Part shown: positions 1-6,236 of the stretch, one piece after another
Layout of the letters: every line of letters begins with the position of its first letter
Numbering within the stretch: the first letter of the stretch is position 1
Source: Lachnospiraceae bacterium
Lineage (GTDB): Bacteria; Bacillota; Clostridia; Lachnospirales; Lachnospiraceae
Length of the DNA: 56,120 nucleotides
Direction: 5' to 3'
NCBI GenBank assembly: GCA_017450065.1
Contig: JAFSYI010000079.1
Coordinates: 1 to 56,120, forward strand
The notes under the pieces: generated by a model
Told to the model about the DNA's origin: nothing
The model's input: only the letters and a program-made list of their open reading frames with translations
The model's database searches: none
Made by a program: the position numbers and the translations under genes

Positions 1-157
1 CTGGATCCTACCGCTTTCAGCTGATCCACATCGGGTACATCAGGTACATCGGGTACACAGCACGAGTTTGGACTGTACCCCATGGGTTATAACCCCACAT
101 GGGGTACATGGGGTACACTATTTTTAGACCACGAGTTTACTTTACGGAGATTATAAC
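1..157. repeat. Repeat- and palindrome-rich leader at the left edge
   Basis: Five direct GGTACA units start at 34, 43, 52, 103 and 112, so there are two clusters, each with a 9-bp period. An inverted copy begins at 74. TGTACCCCATG (74-84) pairs with CATGGGGTACA (98-108), and the perfect palindrome GGGTTATAACCC (84-95) sits between the arms. CACGAGTTT occurs at 61-69 and again at 130-138. Two forward frames stay open from the window edge to about 92 and 127, so part of the stretch may be the 3' end of a truncated gene; a 9-bp period would also fit a three-residue coding repeat. A 21-residue ORF (158-223, Shine-Dalgarno GGAG upstream) could be a leader peptide. Iterons, an operator cluster or a coding repeat are all possible. 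Confidence 0.5.
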
Positions 158-200
158 ATGGAAGTCCAGATTATACCAACAAAGGAGATGAAAGTACCTT

Positions 201-488
201 ATGATTCACACTCACATCCTTAAATTAAACAGCCGCTACGTAGGTGAGATCCTGCGGGGCGCTAAGAGATTCGAGGTCAGGAACAACGACAGATCATTCC
301 AGCGCGGAGATGAAGTCATGTTCACGGTTGTTAATGACCAGGGAGAACCGATCGAAGCCGGGAACGGTGAAGCGAAGGAGATGTATCGCACACTGGAGGA
401 GATGGTCTTCCGGATAACCTTCGTAGTAACCGGATACGGTCTGAAGGAAGGCTATTGCGTATTCGGCTTCGAGGAACTGACAAAATAA
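201..488 (+). CDS. DUF3850 (ASCH/PUA-like) phage protein
   Basis: A 95-residue protein that matches the DUF3850 pattern: an N-terminal HxLKL strand, then GxKRFEVRNNDRSFQRGDEV (about residues 20-39), and a C-terminal strand ending in CVFGFEEL. This family has a PUA/ASCH-like beta-barrel fold, which suggests nucleic-acid binding; the role in phages is not established. An AAAGGAG lies 13 nt before the ATG, slightly far for a ribosome binding site. It is the first complete gene in the window and heads a run of very small early genes. Confidence 0.75.
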   Translation: MIHTHILKLNSRYVGEILRGAKRFEVRNNDRSFQRGDEVMFTVVNDQGEPIEAGNGEAKEMYRTLEEMVFRITFVVTGYGLKEGYCVFGFEELTK

Positions 489-493
489 TCAAA

Positions 494-509
494 GTTGCAC
501 CGGTGCAAC
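494..509. promoter_or_regulatory. 16-bp perfect palindrome GTTGCACCGGTGCAAC
   Basis: The sequence is a perfect palindrome in the 35-nt gap between the DUF3850 gene and the next start codon. Its 14-bp core TTGCACCGGTGCAA recurs exactly at 7066-7079 and 15651-15664, both inside coding sequence. Here it lies just upstream of the Shine-Dalgarno of a small helix-turn-helix gene, where it could act as an operator. No function is proven. Confidence 0.5.
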
Positions 510-523
510 GGAAAGGGGGAAAC

Positions 524-757
524 ATGCCAAAAACAAATCTTGGGAAGAGAAATGAGAAGGATCAGGCGATCTTCGAAACGGTAACACTGTATCTCGCAAG
601 AAGAGATATGAAGAAAGCGGATCTTGCAAGAGCTACAAAGATACCTGTCTCTACGCTTTGCAAGGCCTTAAGACAGATGGAGTATCTGAAGGTGAGTCAG
701 CTGAGACTTATCTATGATGCGCTCCGGGTACCGGCAGAAGAAAGAAGGGGGCTCTGA
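524..757 (+). CDS. Small helix-turn-helix DNA-binding protein
   Basis: A 77-residue protein. The start was placed at 524 because GAAAGGGGG sits directly upstream; the longer in-frame version would overlap the preceding gene and read through the palindrome. Residues about 25-55 (ARRDMKKADLARATKIPVST) fit a Cro/XRE-type helix-turn-helix, followed by SQLRLIYDALRV, which resembles the last helices of that fold. It may be an early phage regulator. The perfect palindrome at 494-509 is a natural candidate for its operator, which is inference only. The stop overlaps the next start (TGATG). Confidence 0.65.
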   Translation: MPKTNLGKRNEKDQAIFETVTLYLARRDMKKADLARATKIPVSTLCKALRQMEYLKVSQLRLIYDALRVPAEERRGL

Positions 758-942
758 TGGATATTATTACTATTGAATTCTTTATAGTGTTCACAATGCT
801 TGTGATCGCCGTGGCCATGGTGCTGTATCACGTGACCATAGAAATAGTGGAAGAAATCGAAAGGAGAAGAAGATGGCGCAGAAGGCAAAAAAGAAACAGA
901 CATCGATCAGGATTCACACCAGGAAGATTGACAGGGAAGTAG
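757..942 (+). CDS. Small single-pass membrane protein
   Basis: A 61-residue ORF that starts on the TGATG overlap with the preceding gene. Residues 5-28 form one hydrophobic segment (FFIVFTMLVIAVAMVLYHVT), followed by a strongly basic tail of Arg/Lys. The last 70 nt overlap the better-supported gene at 873 in another frame, so the true protein may be under constraint from two frames or may be marginal. No function can be assigned. Confidence 0.45.
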   Translation: MDIITIEFFIVFTMLVIAVAMVLYHVTIEIVEEIERRRRWRRRQKRNRHRSGFTPGRLTGK

Positions 943-1031
943 CGCGCAGGAATCTGAGGGAGATGGGATATACCAAACCGAGCAGATGGCTCCGCGACAA
1001 CTGGAAAACATTCGGGAGGGAAGTGGAATAA
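873..1031 (+). CDS. 52-residue basic phage protein, unknown function
   Basis: An ATG at 873 follows AAGGAG by six bases and opens a 52-residue basic protein that begins MAQKAKKKQTSIRIH and ends DNWKTFGREVE. The stop (1029-1031) overlaps the ATG of the following gene by one base, consistent with a tightly coupled early operon. There is no recognisable domain. The lysine-rich start suggests nucleic-acid contact, which is inference. Confidence 0.55.
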   Translation: MAQKAKKKQTSIRIHTRKIDREVARRNLREMGYTKPSRWLRDNWKTFGREVE

Positions 1032-1204
1032 TGAAGGGATATGCAGTAAACATCAAGGATAAGGCCGGAAGGAACGTAACTGTATTTGTAGGAGATCTCC
1101 GGGACATAAACAATCTCGCAACAATAATATATGGAAATAACAATGACGAGATGGTCATGACTATCAACACGTTCAATGACGACGAGGAGGATCCATATTC
1201 ATGA
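1031..1204 (+). CDS. 57-residue acidic phage protein, unknown function
   Basis: The start at 1031 was chosen because GGGAGG lies about ten bases upstream and the ATG overlaps the previous stop. The protein begins MKGYAVNIKDKAGRNVTVFV and ends in a very acidic tail (NDDEEDPYS). It looks like a small beta-rich domain, and no family is recognised. The stop overlaps the next start as ATGA. Confidence 0.55.
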   Translation: MKGYAVNIKDKAGRNVTVFVGDLRDINNLATIIYGNNNDEMVMTINTFNDDEEDPYS

Positions 1205-1443
1205 ATGACGTTATGCAGAGAAACAAGCTGAAGAGCTGTATCATCCCCCGCTTCACGCGGAAGAATCCGTCCGGATCCTATCGGATTAACCTTGAGAACG
1301 GAGCAGATATCCGGATAGAGAGCGACAGGATCAGCACGAGTATGTTCGGCCCGATAGTCGATGCTCTTGGAGCTTATGAGGAGCTGACAGAGGGGCTGAC
1401 ACCCGACCAGATCATAAGCATGCTCAGTCACCGGCATAAATAA
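1201..1443 (+). CDS. 80-residue phage protein, unknown function
   Basis: The gene is coupled to the one before by an ATGA overlap and is the last in the first early operon. The protein has a beta-like first half (SGSYRINLENGADIRIES) and a helical second half ending in TPDQIISMLSHRHK. No family is recognised. An imperfect hairpin follows immediately (about 1445-1469). Confidence 0.5.
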   Translation: MNDVMQRNKLKSCIIPRFTRKNPSGSYRINLENGADIRIESDRISTSMFGPIVDALGAYEELTEGLTPDQIISMLSHRHK

Positions 1444-1621
1444 AAGACGCCGGATCAAATCCGACGCCTCAATACTTACGACCTATGTAAGCAACAACCA
1501 CATAAATATAATACAGAAAAATGTCGTAAAAGTCAAGCAAAATAGGCGGTTCGGGATAGTTTTCGGGGGCTGCCGTTAAGGCTTGATAAGGATATTAAAC
1601 TTACGACCATAGGAGTCTCAT
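1444..1621. promoter_or_regulatory. Intergenic leader of the rep-like gene with repeats and a possible promoter
   Basis: An imperfect hairpin lies right after the previous stop (CGGAT/ATCCG core, about 1450-1463) without a U-tract. ACTTACGACC occurs at 1474-1483 and again at 1599-1608, the second copy running into the ribosome binding site of the HUH gene. CTTAC...GTAAG (1475-1491) is an inverted repeat, and a related inverted copy (GTCGTAAAAGT) lies at 1523-1533. TATAAT at 1507-1512 is a candidate -10, but no good -35 is visible. The layout would suit an autoregulatory operator or a nick-site origin for the adjacent HUH protein. Neither is shown. Confidence 0.4.
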
Positions 1622-2347
1622 ATGTATGTAGAAGTGACCTACAAGATGCTCTCCGTGATAGATGTTGAAAAATATCACACAGGGAGATATGGGGCTCCGG
1701 GATGCAAGAGACAACCCAAAAGGAAAAGGACTCCGGAAGAGATCAGGAACCAGAATTACATAAATGCCTGTAAGAGGTTAAGGAGGATCATAAACAATAA
1801 CTTCAAAGCCGGAGACCTGCACTGTACATTGACATACAAACAGGAGAATAGACTTTCCGCAGAGGACTCAAAGAAGGAGCTCGTCAACTTCCTCCGGAGG
1901 ATGAAGGGTGCATACAGGAAAAGAGGATACGAGCTCAAATGGATAGCAGTGACCGAATACCTGAACAAGGCTATCCATCATCACCTGATCATCAATATGA
2001 TTCCGGATACGGTTACCCTGCTGCAGGAGCAGTGGAGGCCGGGCAGGGTACACTTCACGCCCCTGGATGATTCGGGAGACTACAGAGCTCTGGCCGATTA
2101 CCTGATCAAGGAGACCAAAAAGACATTCGGAGATCCTGAAGCAGCCTGTAAGGAAAGATATTCAAGGTCAAGGAATCTCATCATCCCGGAGCCTAAGAAG
2201 AAAGTAATATCCTCAGCGTCCTTCAGAAAGGCACCAAAACCGATTAAAGGATATTACATCGACACTGAGTCGGTATGTACGGGGTTCAATCCGGTAACGG
2301 GTTACCCGTATCAGACCTACACCATGATCAAGATCGGAGGCGGATAG
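1622..2347 (+). CDS. HUH-type Rep-like protein (rolling-circle replication initiator family)
   Basis: The 241-residue protein carries the three HUH endonuclease motifs in order: motif 1 HCTLTY (67-72), motif 2 with a histidine cluster HHHLI (119-123), and motif 3 DYLIKETKK (159-167), where Y160 would be the nicking tyrosine and the lysine lies three to six residues on. This resembles the REP_ORF2/G2P-like proteins common in Gram-positive phages, plasmids and inoviruses. In that family the tyrosine nicks one strand and stays covalently linked to the 5' end. TAGGAG precedes the start. In a tailed prophage it may start replication or be a co-opted relative. The repeats just upstream are candidate binding sites. 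Confidence 0.75.
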   Translation: MYVEVTYKMLSVIDVEKYHTGRYGAPGCKRQPKRKRTPEEIRNQNYINACKRLRRIINNNFKAGDLHCTLTYKQENRLSAEDSKKELVNFLRRMKGAYRKRGYELKWIAVTEYLNKAIHHHLIINMIPDTVTLLQEQWRPGRVHFTPLDDSGDYRALADYLIKETKKTFGDPEAACKERYSRSRNLIIPEPKKKVISSASFRKAPKPIKGYYIDTESVCTGFNPVTGYPYQTYTMIKIGGG

Positions 2348-2806
2348 ATGGAAACGGCAGACATTTATATCACAATATCCCGAAAAGCTCCGAGAGCGGG
2401 TCCGGGTTCATACATAGCAGTCCTGGAAGCGACCACGGCGTCCGGACAGACAGGAACAAAGACCTTAAGGAAGCGGATTGATGAATGCACTCCGCACAGT
2501 CTCGAACTAATGGCCATCATAGACGCCTTCAAATGCTTTACGCGTAACTGTTCAGTCAGGATCCACTCGGATCACGGCTGGATGCAGTCCATCAGGACAA
2601 ACGGATGGCTCGACAGATGGAGAGAACAGGATTTCAAAAAGGGCGGAGCTGATATCACACACGCAGACCTGTACAGGCAGCTCGAAAGCATAGAGACAAC
2701 CCGGGGCCTAACCATTGACGAAGTAAACGCGGATCTTGGCTCTTATACCATATGGCTTAAGAGTGAGATCGAAAGAGAAAAACAGACAGAAAAGGAGAAG
2801 AAATGA
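2348..2806 (+). CDS. RNase H-like protein
   Basis: A 152-residue protein that starts on the base after the previous stop, with GGAGG upstream. ELMAIIDAF (about 53-61) and RIHSDHGWMQSI (about 72-83) match the glutamate-helix and the central aspartate strand of the RNase HI fold, and WREQDFKKGG resembles the region after it. The first catalytic aspartate of the usual D-G-S strand is not obvious (the N-terminus reads METADIYITIS), so activity is uncertain. A role in removing RNA primers during phage replication would fit its place beside the Rep-like gene. Confidence 0.65.
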   Translation: METADIYITISRKAPRAGPGSYIAVLEATTASGQTGTKTLRKRIDECTPHSLELMAIIDAFKCFTRNCSVRIHSDHGWMQSIRTNGWLDRWREQDFKKGGADITHADLYRQLESIETTRGLTIDEVNADLGSYTIWLKSEIEREKQTEKEKK

Positions 2807-3189
2807 AAACAGTAAACGGAGTATGTAAGTATTGTGGCCAGATGCGGATACTGCAGGTATCCGAGGATAAGGCCTACACGAACGAGGATCTTGACAGGAT
2901 AGCAGCGAGTGAATGCGACTGTGATGTTGCTACCTTGCTCCGCAAGCGTAACATGGCATTCGGGAACCTTGAAGGGATGCTTGACGAGAGATTCCCCGAC
3001 GACGCTACCGATGACAAGGAGAAGGTTATCAAGGAGCTTCTCAGGACAGGAGGGAAGCTTATGGGCGAGACAACCATAGATTCCCTGAGCTTTGCATCCG
3101 GAAGCAAGAAGTACAGCCTGTCGCTCTCGCAGAAGCTTACCTTCAAGCTTAAGATCGCAAATACGGAGACGGAAGTACAGGAAGCATGA
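2803..3189 (+). CDS. Phage protein with N-terminal CxxC, unknown function
   Basis: A 128-residue protein whose first residues, MKTVNGVCKYCGQMRILQ, contain a zinc-ribbon-like CxxC; a second cysteine pair (ECDCD, about residues 37-41) could complete a metal site. The middle is helical and acidic, and the C-terminal part (SLSQKLTFKLKIANTETEVQ) looks like beta strands. ATGA overlaps join it to the RNase H-like gene before and to the HNH-like gene after. No function is assigned. Confidence 0.6.
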   Translation: MKTVNGVCKYCGQMRILQVSEDKAYTNEDLDRIAASECDCDVATLLRKRNMAFGNLEGMLDERFPDDATDDKEKVIKELLRTGGKLMGETTIDSLSFASGSKKYSLSLSQKLTFKLKIANTETEVQEA

Positions 3190-3515
3190 AGAAGAGAGCC
3201 AGATCGATATTCCCCCAGGCGGACGGAGAATGCTTCTTGTGTGCGAGGCTTGAAAGATATCCGAGGTATCACAAGCATCTGGAAGCGCACCATATCTATT
3301 ACGGCTGCAACCACTCTCAGTCGGACAGATACGGATTCCTGATAAACCTGTGCGCACACCATCACAGAGGCGATCAGATGGGGAACAAGGATGCCGTCCA
3401 CTCGGAGGATAAGAACGACTACGGCGATTATATTAAGCGCTGGGCACAGGCCGAATACGAGAAGACCCACACAAGGGAAGAATTCATGGAGATATTCGGC
3501 CGCTCATGGTTATGA
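3186..3515 (+). CDS. HNH-type nuclease-like phage protein
   Basis: A 109-residue protein with a CFLC pair near residue 17, then AHHIYYGCNHSQSDRYG and LCAHHHRGDQMG. This is a typical compact phage HNH/beta-beta-alpha-metal arrangement with a structural zinc (two cysteines in each half) and a catalytic His-His. It is distinct from the terminase-linked HNH gene at 10914. Proteins like this in early regions may be recombination or repair nucleases; the substrate is unknown. Confidence 0.65.
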   Translation: MKKRARSIFPQADGECFLCARLERYPRYHKHLEAHHIYYGCNHSQSDRYGFLINLCAHHHRGDQMGNKDAVHSEDKNDYGDYIKRWAQAEYEKTHTREEFMEIFGRSWL

Positions 3516-3691
3516 TCCGAACGGTTAAACCCTAAACCGATTGGATACAGGTTGAAACACCAGGGCGGGAGCCCCGCCGCCCGAAAGAAACTGCCGGTAC
3601 TATTTGTATCACGCTTGGGCTTAAGCGGGAAGTCAGTCATGCCCCCCAGCAGAGAGATTAACCTGCTTAAGCCCTTAAGGGAGAAAAAAAG
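3516..3691. other. Intergenic stretch with nested inverted repeats
   Basis: Three structures fill the gap. GGCGGG (3564-3569) and CCCGCC (3573-3578) form a tight GC hairpin. GGGCTTAAGCGGG (3617-3629) and CCTGCTTAAGCCC (3662-3674) pair over 12 of 13 bases across a 32-nt gap. CCCTTAAGGG (3672-3681) is a palindrome just before the ribosome binding site of the next gene. A short TTG-start frame crosses the gap but looks non-coding. The layout suggests a structured leader RNA or a protein-binding site. Confidence 0.45.
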
Positions 3692-4003
3692 ATGGGTTTT
3701 CTGTACAAATACGACATATACGCCCCTGATGGCAGCATCGTAGGCAGAAATATACCGAGGAACAGGATCCCGGAGCTTATAGGCACCACCCGGGGAACCA
3801 TTGACGTATGCTTAAGACATATGGGAATAGGACAGAAGACAACACTGAAACAGTATATCATAGTGTGTTCCTACGAAAAAGCAAAGACCGACATCCATTC
3901 AAGTAAAGCCTCAGCAGCACAGATGATGTCGGAGTGGGACAAGGTATGCAGGCCATTCAGGATATTGGCTCAAAGGAGAGAAAATGACAGGAGCGCAATG
4001 TAA
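3692..4003 (+). CDS. Phage protein, unknown function
   Basis: A 103-residue protein starting eight bases after GGGAG. The first half (YKYDIYAPDGSIVGRNIPRN) and NRIPELIGTTRGTIDVCLRHMG resemble a small helix-turn-helix in which ELIGTTRGTIDVCL would be the recognition part, but the match is weak. The tail is basic. It overlaps the start of the next gene by 20 nt. The structured leader upstream suggests separate control. Confidence 0.5.
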   Translation: MGFLYKYDIYAPDGSIVGRNIPRNRIPELIGTTRGTIDVCLRHMGIGQKTTLKQYIIVCSYEKAKTDIHSSKASAAQMMSEWDKVCRPFRILAQRRENDRSAM

Positions 4004-4199
4004 AGGCTGCGAGTACGGGAAGCTCCGGCCAAATCTGACCATTAAAGCTTTTGTATTCTGCTGTGATTACAGCGGAACCTGCAAGCACAGGAAGGAGAAA
4101 GAGATATGTTCGACACATTTGGAGAATTCGACAGCTGGGAAGAAATCAATAAAGCCGCCCAGGGTCAGAAAGAAGAGGGAGACGAGGAAGCCCTCATAA
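3984..4199 (+). CDS. Small cysteine-rich phage protein
   Basis: AAAGGAG precedes the ATG by three to four bases. The protein opens MTGAQCKGCEYGK and continues FCCDYSGTCKHRKEKEICST. This spacing (CxxC, CCDY, then further cysteines) is common in small zinc-binding phage proteins found next to replication genes. After the cysteine-rich half, the frame runs 94 nt into the next gene as a lysine-rich tail, an unusually long overlap, so the C-terminal part may be of little importance. Confidence 0.55.
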   Translation: MTGAQCKGCEYGKLRPNLTIKAFVFCCDYSGTCKHRKEKEICSTHLENSTAGKKSIKPPRVRKKRETRKPS

Positions 4200-4600
4200 A
4201 ACTGGCGGAAGAGAACGGGATCGACAGGGAAGACGCAGAAGATTATTATGACGGAGCCATTCAGGAATTATGCACTTCAGTCATAGCGGCCCTCGGAAAG
4301 CTTAAGGTTGAAAAGGAAGAATACAAGAAGAGCAATAAAGAGAAGAATATCATAGACGACTGGATCTCGTACATAGAGAACCTCGTAAGCACTGATGAAG
4401 CATATGCCCTCAATATCCGCAGGAAGGGCAGAAACCTTAAGGGATGCATCGGGGCACTGCTTAAGTACTCCTTTGAGCATCAGGTGAGCGTAGACAAGGA
4501 CATCATCAAAGAGGCGAAGATAAACGCGGGCAAGGTGACTATGGGAATTCCGAATATGCAGCAGGCCCACAAGATTATCAAGGAATATTACGGAGGGTGA
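4106..4600 (+). CDS. PcfK-like / AcrIIA9-family protein (candidate anti-CRISPR)
   Basis: A 164-residue acidic, helical protein. The opening MFDTFGEFDSWEEINKAA, then ALIKLAEENGIDREDAEDYY (about 31-50) and VIAALGKLKVEKEEYK, match my memory of the PcfK-like family, to which the type II anti-CRISPR AcrIIA9 belongs. The C-terminal part (KGCIGALLKYSFEHQ) also fits. A PcfJ-like gene follows two bases downstream, and the PcfK/PcfJ pairing is known from conjugative plasmids and phages. AcrIIA9 members bind Cas9, but most family members are untested, so inhibition here is inference. AAGGAG lies six bases before the start. Confidence 0.65.
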   Translation: MFDTFGEFDSWEEINKAAQGQKEEGDEEALIKLAEENGIDREDAEDYYDGAIQELCTSVIAALGKLKVEKEEYKKSNKEKNIIDDWISYIENLVSTDEAYALNIRRKGRNLKGCIGALLKYSFEHQVSVDKDIIKEAKINAGKVTMGIPNMQQAHKIIKEYYGG

Positions 4601-4601
4601 T

Positions 4602-6215
4602 ATGTACGAAAAGGTTGAAGAGCGGAACGAGCATATGCGCTCTATTCCGGAAAAAGAACAGAAGTGGGCCGAAAAGCAATTCAATATACAGGGATACATC
4701 TACTACAAGAAATGGGGAAGCTTGGTCAGATGCCAGTGCGGAGCCTGCGGCACAGAGTATACAGCCTTTTGGAAAAAGAGCGAGGATCCCTTTGAGGCAG
4801 CCCTGCAGCATATCATCAAACCGGCACATAATAAGCCCGGCAAGTGTGAACACTGCGGATATGAAACAAAGTACAAGGCAGCCGGTAAGGTCAGACAGGA
4901 TTATATGAATGCAAAGGGCCGGTATGTGATCGGCCAGAGGATGGGGAAAGAGGAATTTGTCTTCCGCGTATTCGATGTCGAACAGTGGATGCACGTATCC
5001 GGAAAGACCACATACTCACATATGGAGTACATCCGGATATTCTGCCGGCCCGGTAAGAAGGTACAAAAGGATTACTATGTATACGATCCCTGGAACAATA
5101 CGGAGAGATGGATAGATCACAATATCGGCGGAATGAGAAACATCCCTCAGCCAGATGATGCATTCCTGACTCCGGACACGTGGAGGGCTATCAGACAGAC
5201 TCCAATGTTTAAGTACGTTCCTGATCCGAAGGATCCCAAAATCAAAGAGGAATTCCTTAATGGGAATAACTTCCCCGTGATCCGCTATTATGAGGCAGCT
5301 TCGAAGTATCCCGATTTTGAGATGATAGTAAAGACTGGGATGTGGAGGCTTACCAATTCACTCATATGGAAGCTCGGATCCGGATACAGGAAAGAGAAGA
5401 AAACATACTGGGACAGGCTCGGGATATATAAGCACAGAGTAAAAGAACTTATCGAAGCCTACGGAGACGGACAGCTCCTTAAGATATTCCAGCTCGAAAG
5501 ATTATCCGGGAAGAAATGGAGTGCTGAAGACATTAACCATGTAATGCACCAGCTGACCAGATGCCACGATTCAGAGATAAAGACCCTCGGTATTGTGTAT
5601 AAATACACAACACCTGCAAAGTTCGAGAGATATATCGAAGGAAAGATACAGGAAGAAGGCTGCGGTTCCTTCGGGGAATATATCGACTATATCAGAATGA
5701 GACGGGCAGCAGGTTATGATCTGTCAAACGAGATCATCCTTTTTCCGAGAGAGCTTCACAGAAGACATAACGAGATGGTGCTGGAAGCGGAAACCGCGAA
5801 GATGGATGAGCGCAAGAAGGAAGTCCTTGAGAAGTTCCCGAAGATAGCGGAGAAATACAAGAAGCTCTCGGAGAGATACAGCGCTGCGGCAGCAGGATAC
5901 ATCATAAGGCCTGCGAAAGATGCCGCCGAGATCGTGACAGAAGGAAGAATCCTTCATCACTGCGTAGGAGGCGATATGTATCTGTCAAGCCATAGCACCG
6001 GAAGAAGTACTATCCTCTTCCTTCGCGACGCAAAGACTCCGGATATCCCATATATCACAGTCGAGATCAAGGGAGAGACGATAAAACAGTGGTACGGAGC
6101 CTATGACAAGAAGCCGAATCAGGAATACTTCGATGCCTGGCTCAGTACCTATACAGCAGAGCTTAAAAAGCGCAAAGAGGAAAAGCAGACCTTAAAGAAG
6201 GTCAAAACCGCATAA
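4602..6215 (+). CDS. PcfJ-like protein
   Basis: A 537-residue protein. The N-terminal third has two cysteine pairs, CQCGACG (about 44-50) and CEHCGYE (about 83-89), forming a probable zinc ribbon. The C-terminal part, with PAKDAAEIVTEGRILHHCVG (about 437-456) and then TGRSTILFLRD and QWYGAYDKKP, is the PcfJ signature; LHHCVGG is its most conserved core. PcfJ was named from the enterococcal conjugative plasmid pCF10, and its biochemical role is unknown. It sits immediately after its usual partner PcfK and ends one base before the next frame. Confidence 0.75.
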   Translation: MYEKVEERNEHMRSIPEKEQKWAEKQFNIQGYIYYKKWGSLVRCQCGACGTEYTAFWKKSEDPFEAALQHIIKPAHNKPGKCEHCGYETKYKAAGKVRQDYMNAKGRYVIGQRMGKEEFVFRVFDVEQWMHVSGKTTYSHMEYIRIFCRPGKKVQKDYYVYDPWNNTERWIDHNIGGMRNIPQPDDAFLTPDTWRAIRQTPMFKYVPDPKDPKIKEEFLNGNNFPVIRYYEAASKYPDFEMIVKTGMWRLTNSLIWKLGSGYRKEKKTYWDRLGIYKHRVKELIEAYGDGQLLKIFQLERLSGKKWSAEDINHVMHQLTRCHDSEIKTLGIVYKYTTPAKFERYIEGKIQEEGCGSFGEYIDYIRMRRAAGYDLSNEIILFPRELHRRHNEMVLEAETAKMDERKKEVLEKFPKIAEKYKKLSERYSAAAAGYIIRPAKDAAEIVTEGRILHHCVGGDMYLSSHSTGRSTILFLRDAKTPDIPYITVEIKGETIKQWYGAYDKKPNQEYFDAWLSTYTAELKKRKEEKQTLKKVKTA

Positions 6216-6236
6216 ATGCCGAATAGGAGGAACGAT

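Noticed and set aside
3552-3743. Small TTG-start ORF across the 3516-3691 gap
   Set aside because: No ribosome binding site, overlaps a well-supported gene, and composition is explained by the inverted repeats.
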